From: Alitta virens | Taxonomy: Eukaryota; Annelida; Polychaeta; Phyllodocida; Nereididae | Assembly (NCBI GenBank): GCA_932294295.1 | Contig: OW028580.1 | Location: 11,747,374 to 11,811,373 of the forward strand | Direction of reading: 5' to 3' | Length of the DNA stretch: 64,000 nt | In this document: piece after piece, positions 12,300-24,665 of the stretch | Layout: each line of letters begins with the position of its first letter | How positions within the stretch are numbered: position 1 is the first letter of the stretch | The notes under the pieces: model-generated | The model's input: the letters and a program-made list of their open reading frames with translations, nothing else | Database searches by the model: none | What the model was told of the DNA's origin: nothing | Position numbers and translations under genes: made by a program

Positions 12300-14937
12300 T
12301 ATTGTCGTAGCAACATGTACACACACACAAAGTAAATTAATTTGATTATTATAACATGATTATAGACTCTAGTGCTACTACATAAAAACTATTTCTTAAA
12401 CGTTGTACGTCTTAGTACGTTGTACTGGTAGGGCTAGCCTTCTGCCAGATCACAGCAATTTATAATAATTAAATAAAGGGTACTGCTCATCATTTATAAT
12501 CTTATCACTGAACTTGTCTCAAAACAGAATTTTGCCAAACATAGTACATTTATGGTGACTGAAGTGGGCATCAGAACGTTAGAAGCATGACTTTTGACCG
12601 AACTGCCCCCCCCCCCCCTAGAATTTTTCTCAGGCTACGATCCTGGTTCTAACCAATTCGATAACTGATTTGTGGAAAAGGAAAACAATTTTGCAGTCAA
12701 CATTTTTATTTCTAATTTGTAAAAAGTGAGCCTGTTTTACACACTTGTACTCTACAACATGCTCAGCGTTAATCATAACTCTGTCACAATCAACGCTTCT
12801 CCTCCGAAAATCAATCACCATTTCTTTTGTCTTCTTTACATTGAGATAAAGATTATTTTTATCACACCATGAGACAAACTCTTCCACTTGACCTAACCAG
12901 AACCGACCTACATTGCATAAGATGCGATGTAGGGTAAGAACGACTTGCATACGAATTCTTTGAATTATACATTTTTGACATAGTTTTTTCAGCAAACCAT
13001 TAACATACCTCATTTCGTCATTATGTACAGGAGGACTGCTCTGTTTACTATTGTGTCGCAGATATGGTTGATTTCTTCCAAATTTAATCAATTTCTGTGC
13101 CTTTTTCGACTTCACCTTTAGTTGATAATCCATCCGCCTAGCTCCGCAAAAACTCACCAGAGTAGGCACAAACTTCAACTCCCCTAGTGGATAAAAAATT
13201 TAATTTTGACAGTTAAAATAGTTAAAATATCATTTCCAAATACTTTCAGTGTCCTAGTGTGCAAATAAAGCAAATAAACACCAATTTATAACGTCAACAC
13301 AAAAACTTAGCAATCCGTGAGGTCGCCTGGTGCCCTCTAGTGTGTTTTAGCCGAACTAAGGCAATATGTCAGTGTATAATGTGGACCGCACAGACCAACA
13401 TGCAGACCTTGAGGACCAACAGTATACCAACACAGAAAGCATGCACCCCGTTTTAGGGGGGGACAGGGGGACAAGTCCCCCCCACTTTTTTGTACCAACA
13501 TAACGATTTGACTGTTGGTGTCCAGAATAAAGGTCAATATGTCCCCCCCCCCCCCCCACATTTTGAAATGAAACGGGGCCCCTGACAGAAAGGGTGCTCG
13601 TTTGTTGGTCTAAGCTGTCCAAAAAAGCCGAAATAGGGGTGTGTTGTATTTGTCTAAAAAAACAACCAGATGATGGGCGCTTGTTGGTTTTAGTGCTGGT
13701 CCGCAAGGTCTGCATGGTCCGCGTGGTCTGCATTATACACTCACCCAGCGGCAATGGCTGTCATGGATAATCAAGGAAACATGAGTTCAAAAATTGTACA
13801 GAAAGCGATTAAAATTGGAGAAATCAACCATATCTGAGTGTGACACAATAGAAAAAAAAAGGTATGTGTAAACATAGAGCAGGTGTATTTCGTGTGGCAA
13901 ACGTTTAATAAAAGGCTAGTTACCACACACGTCGGAAATCACGGTTTATTCATGTACGACGTTGTAACCTTGTAGCTAAACTTGACCTAAAGATTCACTT
14001 GAATCATCAATTCTCAAATTTGCTGAAACAATCATAAGTGCAGAGGTAAGGGGAAAGTACACATCCCTGAGGAGCACCAGTGTTTGTATTAATCATATCT
14101 GAACAACTATCCTTGAAGTATACATACTGACTTCTGTTTGATAGATAATTGTGATGCCCAAAAAAAAAAGATTGCTATAAACATACATAGTATTATTACA
14201 TAAATATTAATTTTTCCATGAGCATGTGCATCTGAATGGTCTTGAATGCTGTTAAATTCTCAGCCATAATCGAGAGAAATCAGAAACACATGCTTTTTCG
14301 ACTAATGTGATCAAAATCTTTATTAACACAAAAGAACACCAGATGTCAAGACAGTAAATTTCAATGCACTCGCCACCTGGCGTAAATGATATAAATACAT
14401 TACAACTTTGATCTATGCAATCACCTCAACAAACGCACCACTGAAATCAACATACATTATTCTCACAAGTGAATTAGAAACCTCTAAATGAATACAAATA
14501 TGTTATGATAGAGTCAGAGTTGCATTCTTCACATTCCTGCCTTCACAATAAGCAAACTAATGGATCACGATAGCTGTTGACATGTTTCTCGATAATATGT
14601 TCAAAGCATTTCATAATTACTGATCATTATTTACTTTAGGGAACTTAGTCTTAGGGACTGGAATTATATGTGACAGCTTCCACAAAGCAGGTACTACACA
14701 ATGGTCAAGTGAAGCTTGAAATAATACTTTTAATGGTTTGCACAGTTGATCGGCACATGCTCTCAATACTTTAGAACTATCTGGACCACAGGCTTTGCCA
14801 TAAGATATAAAAACACAATCATCATTCCTACCTCTTATATCTCCCAAGACATTCTCACATTCATTCCTTAAGTCCCTCCACAAGCCTCTTATCGCCGCTT
14901 GTGTTTCACTACACAAGAGAGAAGGTGGAATACTCAA
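12300..14937 (-). mobile_element. Degraded, rearranged APE-type LINE (L2/CR1/Rex1-like), minus strand
   Basis: Reverse-transcriptase landmarks on the minus strand: a fingers region reading [20 protein letters not shown] and VPALWKLSHIIPVPKTKFPK (14937-14640), a motif A equivalent YVDFSGAF at about 14450, a motif B equivalent GAPQGCVLSP at about 14080-14050, and a post-palm segment EFVSWCDKNNLYLNVKKTKE at about 12890-12830. Stops and frameshifts break the frame, the YADD block is not evident, and the region is split by the foldback element at 13371-13742. Order is disturbed: a LINE-tail block (13178-12910) precedes the post-palm block. The 3' part 12321-12540 is homologous to 48590-48745. L2/CR1/Rex1-like assignment rests on motif wording only. 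Confidence 0.72.
13371..13742. mobile_element. Foldback MITE with 9-bp internal repeats
   Basis: The ends AGTGTATAATG and CATTATACAC(T) are inverted copies, and similarity runs inward for about 45 bp. The right arm is built from about four tandem units of the form GTCYGCRWG; the left arm carries the inverted, more degenerate version. The centre (about 13446-13577) is a G- and C-run-rich segment bounded by ACCCCGTTTTAGG and AAACGGGGCCCC, which looks like a second small inverted-repeat unit nested inside. It interrupts the LINE debris. Confidence 0.65.
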
Positions 14938-16080
14938 GCGTCCTAGCTATTGTGTAAAACACTGGCACCAACCAGCAGTGGCAATTACGGAAGTGGATAT
15001 TCTAGCAATGCCACAACGCCGTTCAAACTTGAAGGAGACTTGTGCGGTAGGTTGCCATTGAGATCTCCGTTCTGATTGGTGGGAGAAGCTAAACTCTGGT
15101 TTAACTGCTAATAATACACAAACTTGTTACCGTCATTTGTTGAACTACAAGAAGCAATGATGATGAAACTGAATAAGATAATAACATAAATGTGTGCAAT
15201 GGAAACAAACTGAGAAGTATCCCCTTGCCTGCTTGGTGACTCTGTACCACGAAGAGCAAGACTACTTTAAGGCCTGGGCCCAGGTGCAAGAGAAAGCACA
15301 TGACCACAGGAAGGAAGCTATCTAATTGCCACCTCTACGCTTGCATAAGTGAGATAAAAGCTGTGAGTGATGCTTCAGATCCACCTATTTTCAGGATTGC
15401 TGATCTGAATAAACTGTACTAACAGAGGCTGAGCAACTGATATTGACATGCTTTCACATACGATATGCTACTCACCAGGACCAGCAAAAACTGTATTTTC
15501 ACATCCCCCAGCTGCAAATTTATCACAAAGGAAGAGATATGCTGCTGGCTTTTGAGATGAGGGCTAAATCGTGGCAAAAGCATCCATCTGGCAAAAGCTG
15601 CTAGTTTGACAATGCAGACCAAGAACAGGCTGTATCACCATACACAGTTTTCTAACCATCCTGCATGGTTGAACATGGCAGAGACATGAAGTCCCACTCC
15701 AATATGGAGAATCAAAGTCAGACGTTGTCATAACACCTGCAGTTCAATTGCTTTTCCATGTACAGAGCACAGAGGAATTGAAGTCATTCCAAGGACTGTA
15801 AGACGCCTTATGCTCGTATTTTACAATAATGTATGTCGGAATTTGTGAAGACCAGAAAGAAACAACTCACTGACATGCTCCATAGTAATTGGACTAGTCT
15901 TGATATCACTTTTGCAATTCACATCCTTAAATATTTCTGTAATATTCCATGTGTTTAGGTGCCTTAAGACAGCCTTAACAGCTGCTAGATAGAGCTCTGT
16001 CACGCCTCAGTGCTTATGTGTAATGTAAACAGTACCCAGTTGACCTTGTCCCAATCAGAAGTTATTGTTTACCAACAAAA
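14938..16080. other. Unassigned interval, possible decayed coding sequence
   Basis: About 1.1 kb with no intact exon. Plus-strand translation gives protein-like stretches broken by stops, for example LYHEEQDYFKAWAQVQEKAH near 15240-15300, YFHIPQLQIYHKGRDMLLAF near 15490-15550, and FVKTRKKQLTDMLHSNWTSL near 15843-15902. I recognise no family. A decayed transposon or host pseudogene is likely, given its place between two LINEs. Confidence 0.3.
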
Positions 16081-19000
16081 TGACATCTACAAGGAGTAAT
16101 GCAGCACTGCTTAAAAAAGATATGCAGACAGAAACTAATAAATCAAAGAACACTTTGACAAGCAACTAGAAGAGTTTAATGAATATTGAAAGAGTATGTT
16201 GATGCTGAGTTAAAAACCATGAAGGAGTCAATTGATGAATATGTGGAAGGTGAAGTAACTCAGATCATTCATAGACTTGAACCTCTAGAAGAATATAGGA
16301 GACAAGATGAATTAGAGAAAGAGGAACCCATTAAGGTTGAGACCTGGACAAGTTGCCGGACCAGGTCTAGTCAAGATACAGTTTGAAAGTTTGGAAGATA
16401 AAATCAAGGTGTTGAGAGAAAAACGTAACCTGAGGATGTAGATAGTTTTTTTTAATCATTTGTTATCTTTGGTGTATACTTATATGTTTATTTGTGGTGA
16501 CATCAATGCCCGTGTTGGCAACATGCCAGATTATATTGAAAATATTGATGATATTCAGCTTCGAAATAGTGTGGACGCATCTAAGAATAATCATGGACAC
16601 GCTTTGATTGATTTTTCACATGAATCAAAATTTTGCATTGTGAAAGGCAGAGAGTAAGCAATGGTGAAGACAATTTTTCCTGTATTTCTGTAAGAGGCAG
16701 ATCTGTTGTAGATTATATGCTTGTACCACATGATAAGATCGAAGAATGTGTATATTGGCGGGTAATTTCTCCTACTGAATTACTTAATAAGAGTGGTAGA
16801 GAGTCATTGTTATTACAAAGATGCAAAATGCCTGATCATAGCATGTTGATATTGGAAAATCAGTTCCTTGCTGAGTACACTAGTGTACAGCATGTGCAGG
16901 CTAGTGATCATGAAACTGCACCTGTAACACGCAGGAAATACATACTTGATCAGATACCAGATAGCTTAATGAATAATGATGATTGGTCTTCAACAGTAAA
17001 TTAACTACTGATGAAAATTAATAGCCTAGAATATGCTCAAAATGACATTGACAAAGTATACACTGAATTCTGTGCAAGTTTGTTTCGTTAAATGGATAGT
17101 ACTCTGCTATACAAAGATTGTTCAAAATCCACTAAAAGGAAATTTAAATTTTATAAACCTTTCTGGAATCCAGAATTGAGTACGTTATGGCAAAGTATGA
17201 GGGTTGCTAAAAAGAAATATTCTAGGTTTAAGGGTCCCAATAGAAAGAAACGAGAACTAAGAGAGAAATTTAAACTAGCCAGAAATACCCTTGATAAAGT
17301 CTTAGGAAAACAGAACATTCCTATTATGACAAATAGGTTGATTTTATTGAGGAAATTAATACCAAAAACCCTAAACTTTTCTGGCAACAATTAAAACAAT
17401 TTGGTCTGAAAAGGAATACCAGTATACCTCTTGGAAGTGTACAATGAAGAGGGTAATAAATGTAATGATATCAATTTTGTACTGGACAAATGGAAGGTTG
17501 ACTTCTCAGATTTACTAAATCGACGGTAGTGATGTTTTTGATAGCAACTTTTACCAAAATATAATGTTTGAGAAATCAAGTATTGAACAAGAAATGCTTT
17601 TAGCATCATACTCTGAGAATCCTGTGATAAATCATGAAGTGACTCAATGGGAAATTGAAAGAGTCATACAAAAGTTAAAAAATGGCAAAGCAACTGGTCC
17701 AGATTTTGGTACCAAATGAAGTCTTGAAAACGGGGAAATTAAATGTAATTTTACACAAATTATTTAATCTGTGCTTTGAGAAGGGGCTTGTCCCAACTGA
17801 TTGGAAAAAGGCATCTATAGTTCCAATACTGAAAAGTTTCCTTGTTGATCGATGTGTGCCTTTAAATTATCGTGGTATAAGCCTTTTGTCTTGTATCTAT
17901 AAAACTTATACAGGTATTTTGAATGAAAGACTGGTTAATCTTGATATGCAAGAAAGTATTATTGCAGATGAGCAAAACGGGTTTAGGCTGGGTAGAAGCT
18001 GTTCGGACCATCTATTTTCACTAACATTAGTTATAAGGAATAGGTTAAACTTGGGCTTAAATACTTATTGCCGTTTTGTTGATTTTTAAAAAGCCTTTGA
18101 TTGGGTAGATAGAGACTTATTGTTGTACAAGCTACTTAGGTTCTATAAGATAGATGGCAAGTTTTATAATAGTTTGAAATACATAATGTCTGGTTCAATT
18201 TCCCAGGTTCGTATTAACAACCATACAACTGAATGGTTTAATGTTGGTCTGGGACTCTTGGTGTGAGACAGGGAGATACTCTATCTCCAACACTTTTTTG
18301 TTTATTCATCAATGACTTAGTTAAAGAATTAAATGACTTGAAAAAGGGTATTGAAATTACAAATGCACATATAAGCATTTTGCTGTATGCAGATGATGTT
18401 GTATTGATAACTGAAAATGAGTCAAATCGTCAATGTCAACTTGATATCCTTCACAGTTAAAAAATGGCATATTAATGTGAATAAGCATAAAACTAATATA
18501 GCATTTCAAAACTGCACGGCATGCAAGGACTCAATATAATTTCAGGCTAGGTGACCATGCTTTGAAAATAGTTAACCAATATAAATATCTGGGGGTTATA
18601 CTACATGAAAGCTTGAATTATAACATTACAGTAAATTGTTTGGCTGATGCTGCTAGCAGGGCCTTTGGTGCAATAATTAACAAGCTGAAATATATTATAT
18701 ATTAAAAACTGTAGATATCAAACCTATACAAAAATATATGTATCAGGAATCGTGCCTATAACCGACTATAATGCTGGAGTATGGGGCTTTAAGTCATTTG
18801 ACAAAATAGATGTTCTCCATCATAAAATTATACGAAACAGTTTGAGTGTACACTGCTTTGCTGCTAATCATGCATTTGAGGGGGATATGGGATGGGTACC
18901 ACCTGTAGTGAGGAGATTAGTGTCTATGACTAGGCTTTAGAATAGGTTAATTGATATGCCACAGGATAGACTTACACGAAAAGTTTTTGACTGGGACTAT

Positions 19001-19672
19001 TGTCTTTGTAGAAATAATTGGTCTTTTGAAGTTAAGAACATTTTTGAAAATTGTAACTTGTTACATATTTATGATGATTGTAGCAATTGTGACACAGTAA
19101 CTGTTAAAAATATCTTAATGGATCAATATGTCGAAAAATAAGAGACAGAAAGAGTTCAAAAAGTAAAGTTAAGAACATATAACATGTATAAGTGGGGTTA
19201 TAGTGTTGAAAATTATTTATCTATGATTATTGATAAGTATACAAGGTCTTTAATAGCACAATTCAGATTTGGAATCTTGCCATTGCAACTTGAAATAGGA
19301 AGGTATAGAGGTATAAGGATAGATGAAAGATTATGTATGTTTTGTACTAATAATGACATTGAAGACGAGTTGTTGTTTTTAGAAATGAGCTGTTTCAGAA
19401 AATTGGAAATATTGATAGAAATTTTAATGGTATGGATAATTTTGATGAATTTTTATGTATTTGTAATCACTTTCAGAAGTTTCTTGGACCGTTCTTGGTG
19501 AAAGCAATCCAGATGAGGTAAACTCAATTGTATGCATAATAATGTTAGCTCTTAAAGAATAGGGCCTGGGCAGCCGGGTGGTTGTGCTTTTGTTTATTGT
19601 TTGTTTACCGTACAAATGTATGTAATTTACCACATGTCACTAAAATAAAGATTTTCCTTCCTTCCTTCCTAT
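16081..19672 (+). mobile_element. APE-type LINE, nearly complete but dead, plus strand
   Basis: The 5' part encodes an ORF1 remnant, acidic and helical, ending VKIQFESLEDKIKVLREKRN (about 16186-16430). Next comes the second half of an APE endonuclease (GDINARVGN at about 16496; FSCISVRGRSVVDYMLVPHD at about 16675; PDHSML at about 16830). The reverse transcriptase shows GISLLSCIYK (17880), DEQNGFRLGRSCSDH (17966), FVDF-stop-KAFDWVDR (18075-18110), RQGDTLSPTLFCLFINDL (18266) and LLYADDVVLI (18382). A C-terminal Cys-bearing region (RLCMFC, about 19334) and a 3' tail ending in AATAAAG and (TTCC)n at 19657-19672 close the element. Several stops and frameshifts are present, and the first half of the endonuclease is missing. 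Confidence 0.87.
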
Positions 19673-20461
19673 ACTAATATTATGGTCAGCACACCATGTA
19701 ACACAGAAGAGGAACAAGACACCTAATGAAGCATTTCACCACCAATGTCCCTGTTTCCATCAAGTATGTCCTGAAGAAGTTTTTAAGATAAAACAGCTTT
19801 CCTGAACCCAGGACAAACACCTGTAGGCTGTGGTAGCTATATGTTCGAGTACAGCAACTCCGATGAGAGTGGCCCAGATATGGAGAGGACAATTTTAATC
19901 ATGTATGATGGACATTTTGGAGGCACGGGTTGCCTCATCTGGTACTGCATAGTCTTTCTGCATCGAGTGTCACCAGGACAAGACATGCCCATTATATCAT
20001 GTGTGTATCTGTTTTGTATCTGGTGCCTTAACAAAATTTGTTCTGTCTATGCTGATTCTCGTCTAGTAATGGTTTGAGCTTCCACATAAGCATTTTTGTA
20101 TTAGCTGAGTATCTTGTGTCATAGGGTTTTCTTTCTATCCAGGTTTATATTAGTCTTATATGTTTTAGATGTAAATATATTTGAAGGTGATAATTTCATC
20201 AGTTGTTTCCATTCAAGTCATTCCATGCAGATACTATTCTAGTAATGTTTAAAGTGTTAACATAGTTACCTTGTTTGGAATTTAATGATGTACAATTAGG
20301 TATTTTGTTTTGGTGTCCTGTGCAATATGACTTTATTTCTATCCAGAATGCAATTATTTCATCATAAGCTGGATTGATTAAGTACTATAATTGTCATATT
20401 ATATCACTATAATCATTATACTAGTGTCAAACTCCTAGAAAATTATTCTAGCATACTTTAA
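19673..20461. other. Unassigned interval between LINE and TTAA element
   Basis: Short broken frames on both strands at 19686-20080 (for example FEYSNSDESGPDMERTILIM) without splice or family evidence. The rest is AT-rich noncoding sequence. Confidence 0.3.
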
Positions 20462-21177
20462 AGGTCACAGGCAATCACTTTCAAAGTAAGTTATAATATA
20501 GATAATGCTTAAAAATACACATGTGCGCAATTTGGGATTTTAATCTCAAATAAACACGTTATTATAAACAATTTAATAACGCTGCCGGCCTCGCCAACCT
20601 GCTTCACGGCAAAAGTAGGTCACGTGATTATGTGTGACGTCATCGGTGTGATGGATCTGCCAGCTGTCTGTGTTGACAATAGTCAGTTCCACGTGTTTGA
20701 CTGCAAATCCTGCTCAGAGAAGCTCAATTTCTTAGAAGACATAAACTGGAGGTAAGTAACCTACATAGATGATAATGCTCATGTATCAATGACAGTTGGG
20801 CCAGTTATTTGATGGCTTTTGATGTTTAGTGCTACCGGCCGAGCAGGCCTACTATCATAATTTAAGCATTGACATTGCTATTATAAATGCCTATGACCAG
20901 TTGCTTTTGGCCTTTGTATTTGCTCCAATTAATTAACAGTACTAAATGTACAATTGCTCAATTACAATTGGGTTATTGGAAGGCTACTTGAATGTCCATT
21001 GTAGAAGCCCGAGGTGTGAATTGCACTTAAAACTTGAGTCTTACTTGACACTTGTTGAGCAGTGTGGACAGTTTGACACCAAGTGCCAAGAATTGCAATT
21101 AAAAAAGATTGATTTTAAAATGGAGAAAATAAAGAGGCTTCAAGTTGGTAGCACTGGTTTATCAAAATGTCTGTTAC

Positions 21178-21435
21178 AATTTGTATATTATACACCATGA
21201 CCTGTGACTTATTCTGCATTATGTGAATAAACATGTTTAAAAAATGATAATGTGGAACAAATTTTGAAGAACTTTGCAATTTAATTAGCTGCAATAGGAC
21301 ACTCGTCACTATCAATTAATTTTTTGTCAATTTTCTTAAAAGTGACATATATTTTTAAGAAAATTGACAAAAAACTGCAGAAATTGACAAAACATGCAGA
21401 ATAAGTCACAGGTCATGGTGTATAATATACAAATT
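21178..21435. repeat. Foldback: perfect 42-bp inverted repeat with inner 21-bp hairpin
   Basis: Left arm 21178-21219 and right arm 21394-21435 are exact reverse complements over 42 bp, spanning a TATTATACACCATGACCTG block. Between them, a second hairpin at about 21321-21374 has 21-bp arms containing GTCAATTTTCTT, separated by roughly ten bases. Together they could form a nested cruciform. This is probably a small foldback transposon. Confidence 0.85.
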
Positions 21436-21590
21436 AAAATACTGCAATAATTGGTAATTAAAATAATTTGTAAAAATTACAAGAGTTTAAATACATAACA
21501 GAACAAAAGAAAGTGAGTAAAGCAAAAAATGAACCTTAATTCCCCTTTGAGTTAAATATAGGTACAAAAAATTTGTCATGTTTGGTGGAA

Positions 21591-22590
21591 CATGGAGTCA
21601 CTAGAGAAGGAGGAGAAAGCTAGGGTTTTATTGCATTCTATGTAAGTCGCGATGGTCTTTTAATGATAGGCATTTAATCTGGTGACTGTCTTTAAGACCC
21701 AAGCTGATAAACATTCCTGGGGTTTAAACCAAAATAACTGTGTAATGATTGGCCAAATAAAGTGGGAGGTTTCCAAAATTTTTATAAATGTGCTCTCATG
21801 TTTTTAACTAGATTGTATTCACAACATTGTTGTCCCAACTCATTCTGCAAAAATGATTCAATAATACAACATATTGTATTATAAATAAAGAAGGAAGCTT
21901 TTTAAGGTATTGTTCGAACATTTTATGTATTTTCTATGATATGTCACATTATATTAATATAATATATGTCTTGTCTGACATCCAAATGAAAATCAATAAA
22001 ATTATAAATGAAAAATCATGAATTTATAAAAGCAAAGTTCAGCCTGATAGAAATGCGTTTTAATTGACAGACAATGAATTTCTAAATTAACATAACTCAG
22101 GCTGACATCGACCGACCCAAATAAAATAAATATTGGCATGCAGCCAAAAAGTTGCTCTTTCCAAGCAGCAGTTAGGATATGACAAATAGAGCCAAGTAAA
22201 ATACACCTAACGTTGTCATATTGCAGTTGTAATTTGCTTAAAATGCCTTAATTAGCTTAATTCTGGGCGGATTTTCACAGGAAAACTAGTATTCCCTCCT
22301 ATGCGCACACAATGACTAAAATATTTTTGGGAAATCCTTACATTAAAAGTGAGGCTCTCAATGTCTGCTAGGACCCAAGATTTAAAAACCCCTCTGAAAG
22401 GGGTTTGGATTGGCTGCTGCAGCAGTCAGACAAACATAGGACATCAAAGAGGACCTGCATGAAATTAAATGGTCATTAATTCTACGGCTCTCTGGGCCTA
22501 ATTAGCCTTGGAACTATTTTAAATGGCCATTAAAAATATGGATGCATGTGTGTGATAACAGAGCTTTCCCCTCCTTCTCTAGTGACTCCA
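21591..22590. mobile_element. 1.0-kb TIR element with 8-9-bp target duplication (hAT- or Mutator-like)
   Basis: Both ends read TGGAGTCACTAGAGAAGGAG as inverted copies, and the terminal inverted repeat spans about 29 bp with one mismatch. TTGGTGGAA occurs immediately outside each end (21582-21590 and 22591-22599), as expected for an 8- or 9-bp target duplication. No transposase is visible, so it is non-autonomous. The duplication length suits hAT (8) or Mutator-like (9) transposases. Confidence 0.82.
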
Positions 22591-24477
22591 TTGGTGGAAT
22601 AATTTTAAGTTTATATTATAGCATAAGTAAATAATAAATTTTTATTTATTTTTTAACAATGAACACATTTTTGGCAATATTAATTGTGAATTTTAATGCT
22701 TTTCTAAGTTCCAGATTTACTCATTCCCAATTCTAAATTATTTTTTCCAGCTGATTATGAAGCTCCACCTGAGGATACTTTGTTGCTCTCTTTAGATTGT
22801 CCTGATAAAGAAACCAAATATCCATCTAACAAAATGTCTGTTAGCCAAATGTCTCGTCAACAAACCCTCAGTGGTTTTTTCATTTTAACTTTTGGAAAAT
22901 GTTATAGTGGTTACGAGAGCAAATAAAGAGTCTTAAGTCTATATGATATTTTTCTTTTTGTATTAAACAAAATATAAAACTTTTTAAAGGTTGTATAAAA
23001 ATACCTTAAAGTAGGCACATCAAATACATATACACTGTAAAGCTAACTGGTAAACACATAATTATCCTGAAAGAGGAGATGCCTGGTGCAAGTCTTTAGG
23101 TCGCACCCTGTAGACAAAGGTAGACAACTTCTGCTATATGATGCTACCTGTCACTAAACGGAACTGTCTGGCTATAGCTGGCTACACTACAGAGCCAAAA
23201 CAGTCTAAGCTAGGGCACTGCTTCTGGAATGCAGTGCTAATTAATAGGTAAAATTGTTGATAGCCCAGTACTGCATCCGCAGTGCCAATACCAACACCCA
23301 GATGAGTGCTTAAAGGTCATGGGCAATCAAAATCTAACATTGCTGTTGTGTAGTAGTAGTAGTACAGGGAACTAAAAGCTCGAATATTAATATATTCGAC
23401 TATTGTGAAGAGATATTAGCATTTATTTATACCAATTCCCCCAGTTACCAAAGAAAGGAAATTTAAAACTGCACAATGCGATGGTTGCTTAAATATGAAA
23501 ATGTTTAGTTTGGCAGGTAATTAGGTGTAGGCCTATAACAAATCTCAGAACAATATTGTTGTTAAAGCATATCTAAATAAATTATGTATGGCTTATATGT
23601 AATTGTTTTTTTTTGCTTTAATTATGATTCTCAATACTATTAGGAGTATTAATAACTACATTTTCTGATATTTGGCAACATGATGTAAAACACAGTATTA
23701 TAATATAAACATCATTTGAGCATGTATCAAGCACTAAATTGCTACACTAATTTAATAAATATACTGAATTTCAATCAGACTATTTTCCTTGGTGAATACA
23801 TAAGAAAGAAATGCAAACCTCACAATTAAGACCTTGGTTAGAATAGACAGAGTATATATATATGCCATGAATATTCATTCACAGTATAAAGGCTATCCAT
23901 TTTCATTAGACCACAATGACAGTTAAAGATAGGGAAATTATGAATATAAAACAAATACATAAAGAAGATGCTCAGGAATATGCTGTATTTTTAAAATTAA
24001 CACTATTTAACTAATCTAATGTCTTCCTTCTAGACACCTGGAATTCATCATTTTACTGTTTAGCTAATAACATGACATTTAGTTTGCACTTCAGAAACAC
24101 TTTTTGCCTTGGCCTAAATCTTTGGCCTTGGCCTATATTCAGAAACTGCTCACTTTTTGCCTTGGCCTTCTCACCTGACTTTCTTTAACTAAAGACATTC
24201 GTCTTTAACTCACCTGAAGATGTTGGAGGAGTGCAAAACTTCAACTGGCAATTACTTGGCTTCTATACATGATAAAACAATGCGGTTTTTTTCTAAATAG
24301 TTCAATTGTAACTATCTTATCATCTATATCCCTTTAAAGCAACACAATAAAAAAAATACACTAATACCTTATTTTTTTGAGAAAGAAATGCTGATGACAA
24401 CCCTAAGGTTTATGTCACTGAATCTACAATTTGCAAATTATATTTAAGGTACAAGAATAAAACCACTGTCCGGTTGC
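22591..24477. other. AT-rich interval inside the TTAA element
   Basis: A possible short terminal exon is seen at about 22751-22927: TTTTTTCCAG acceptor, a frame of about 58 codons, stop, then AATAAA. No upstream exon joins it in phase. The remainder is AT-rich with no coding signal. Confidence 0.3.
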
Positions 24478-24665
24478 CTAAATGACTGACTAGTTGTCAG
24501 CTGGTATGTTATGTTGTGCTGACTGACTGACAGACAGACTGACATGACTGAACTGACTGACTGAACGGATGAGCTTAACTGACAGACATAATTGACTGAG
24601 TTCAACAGACTGATTTAACTGACTGAACTGACTGAACCTGACTTGGCTGTACCGACTGATTTGGC
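24478..24665. repeat. Degenerate (GACT)n microsatellite
   Basis: About 190 bp dominated by GACTGACT, GACAGACT and GAACTGACT units with point changes. Confidence 0.85.

Noticed and set aside
20651..22927. Possible small spliced gene (ATG at 20651 with donor at 20751; terminal exon 22751-22927 with AATAAA)
   Set aside because: The two exons do not join in phase (an immediate stop results), and no middle exon fits. Both lie in transposon sequence.
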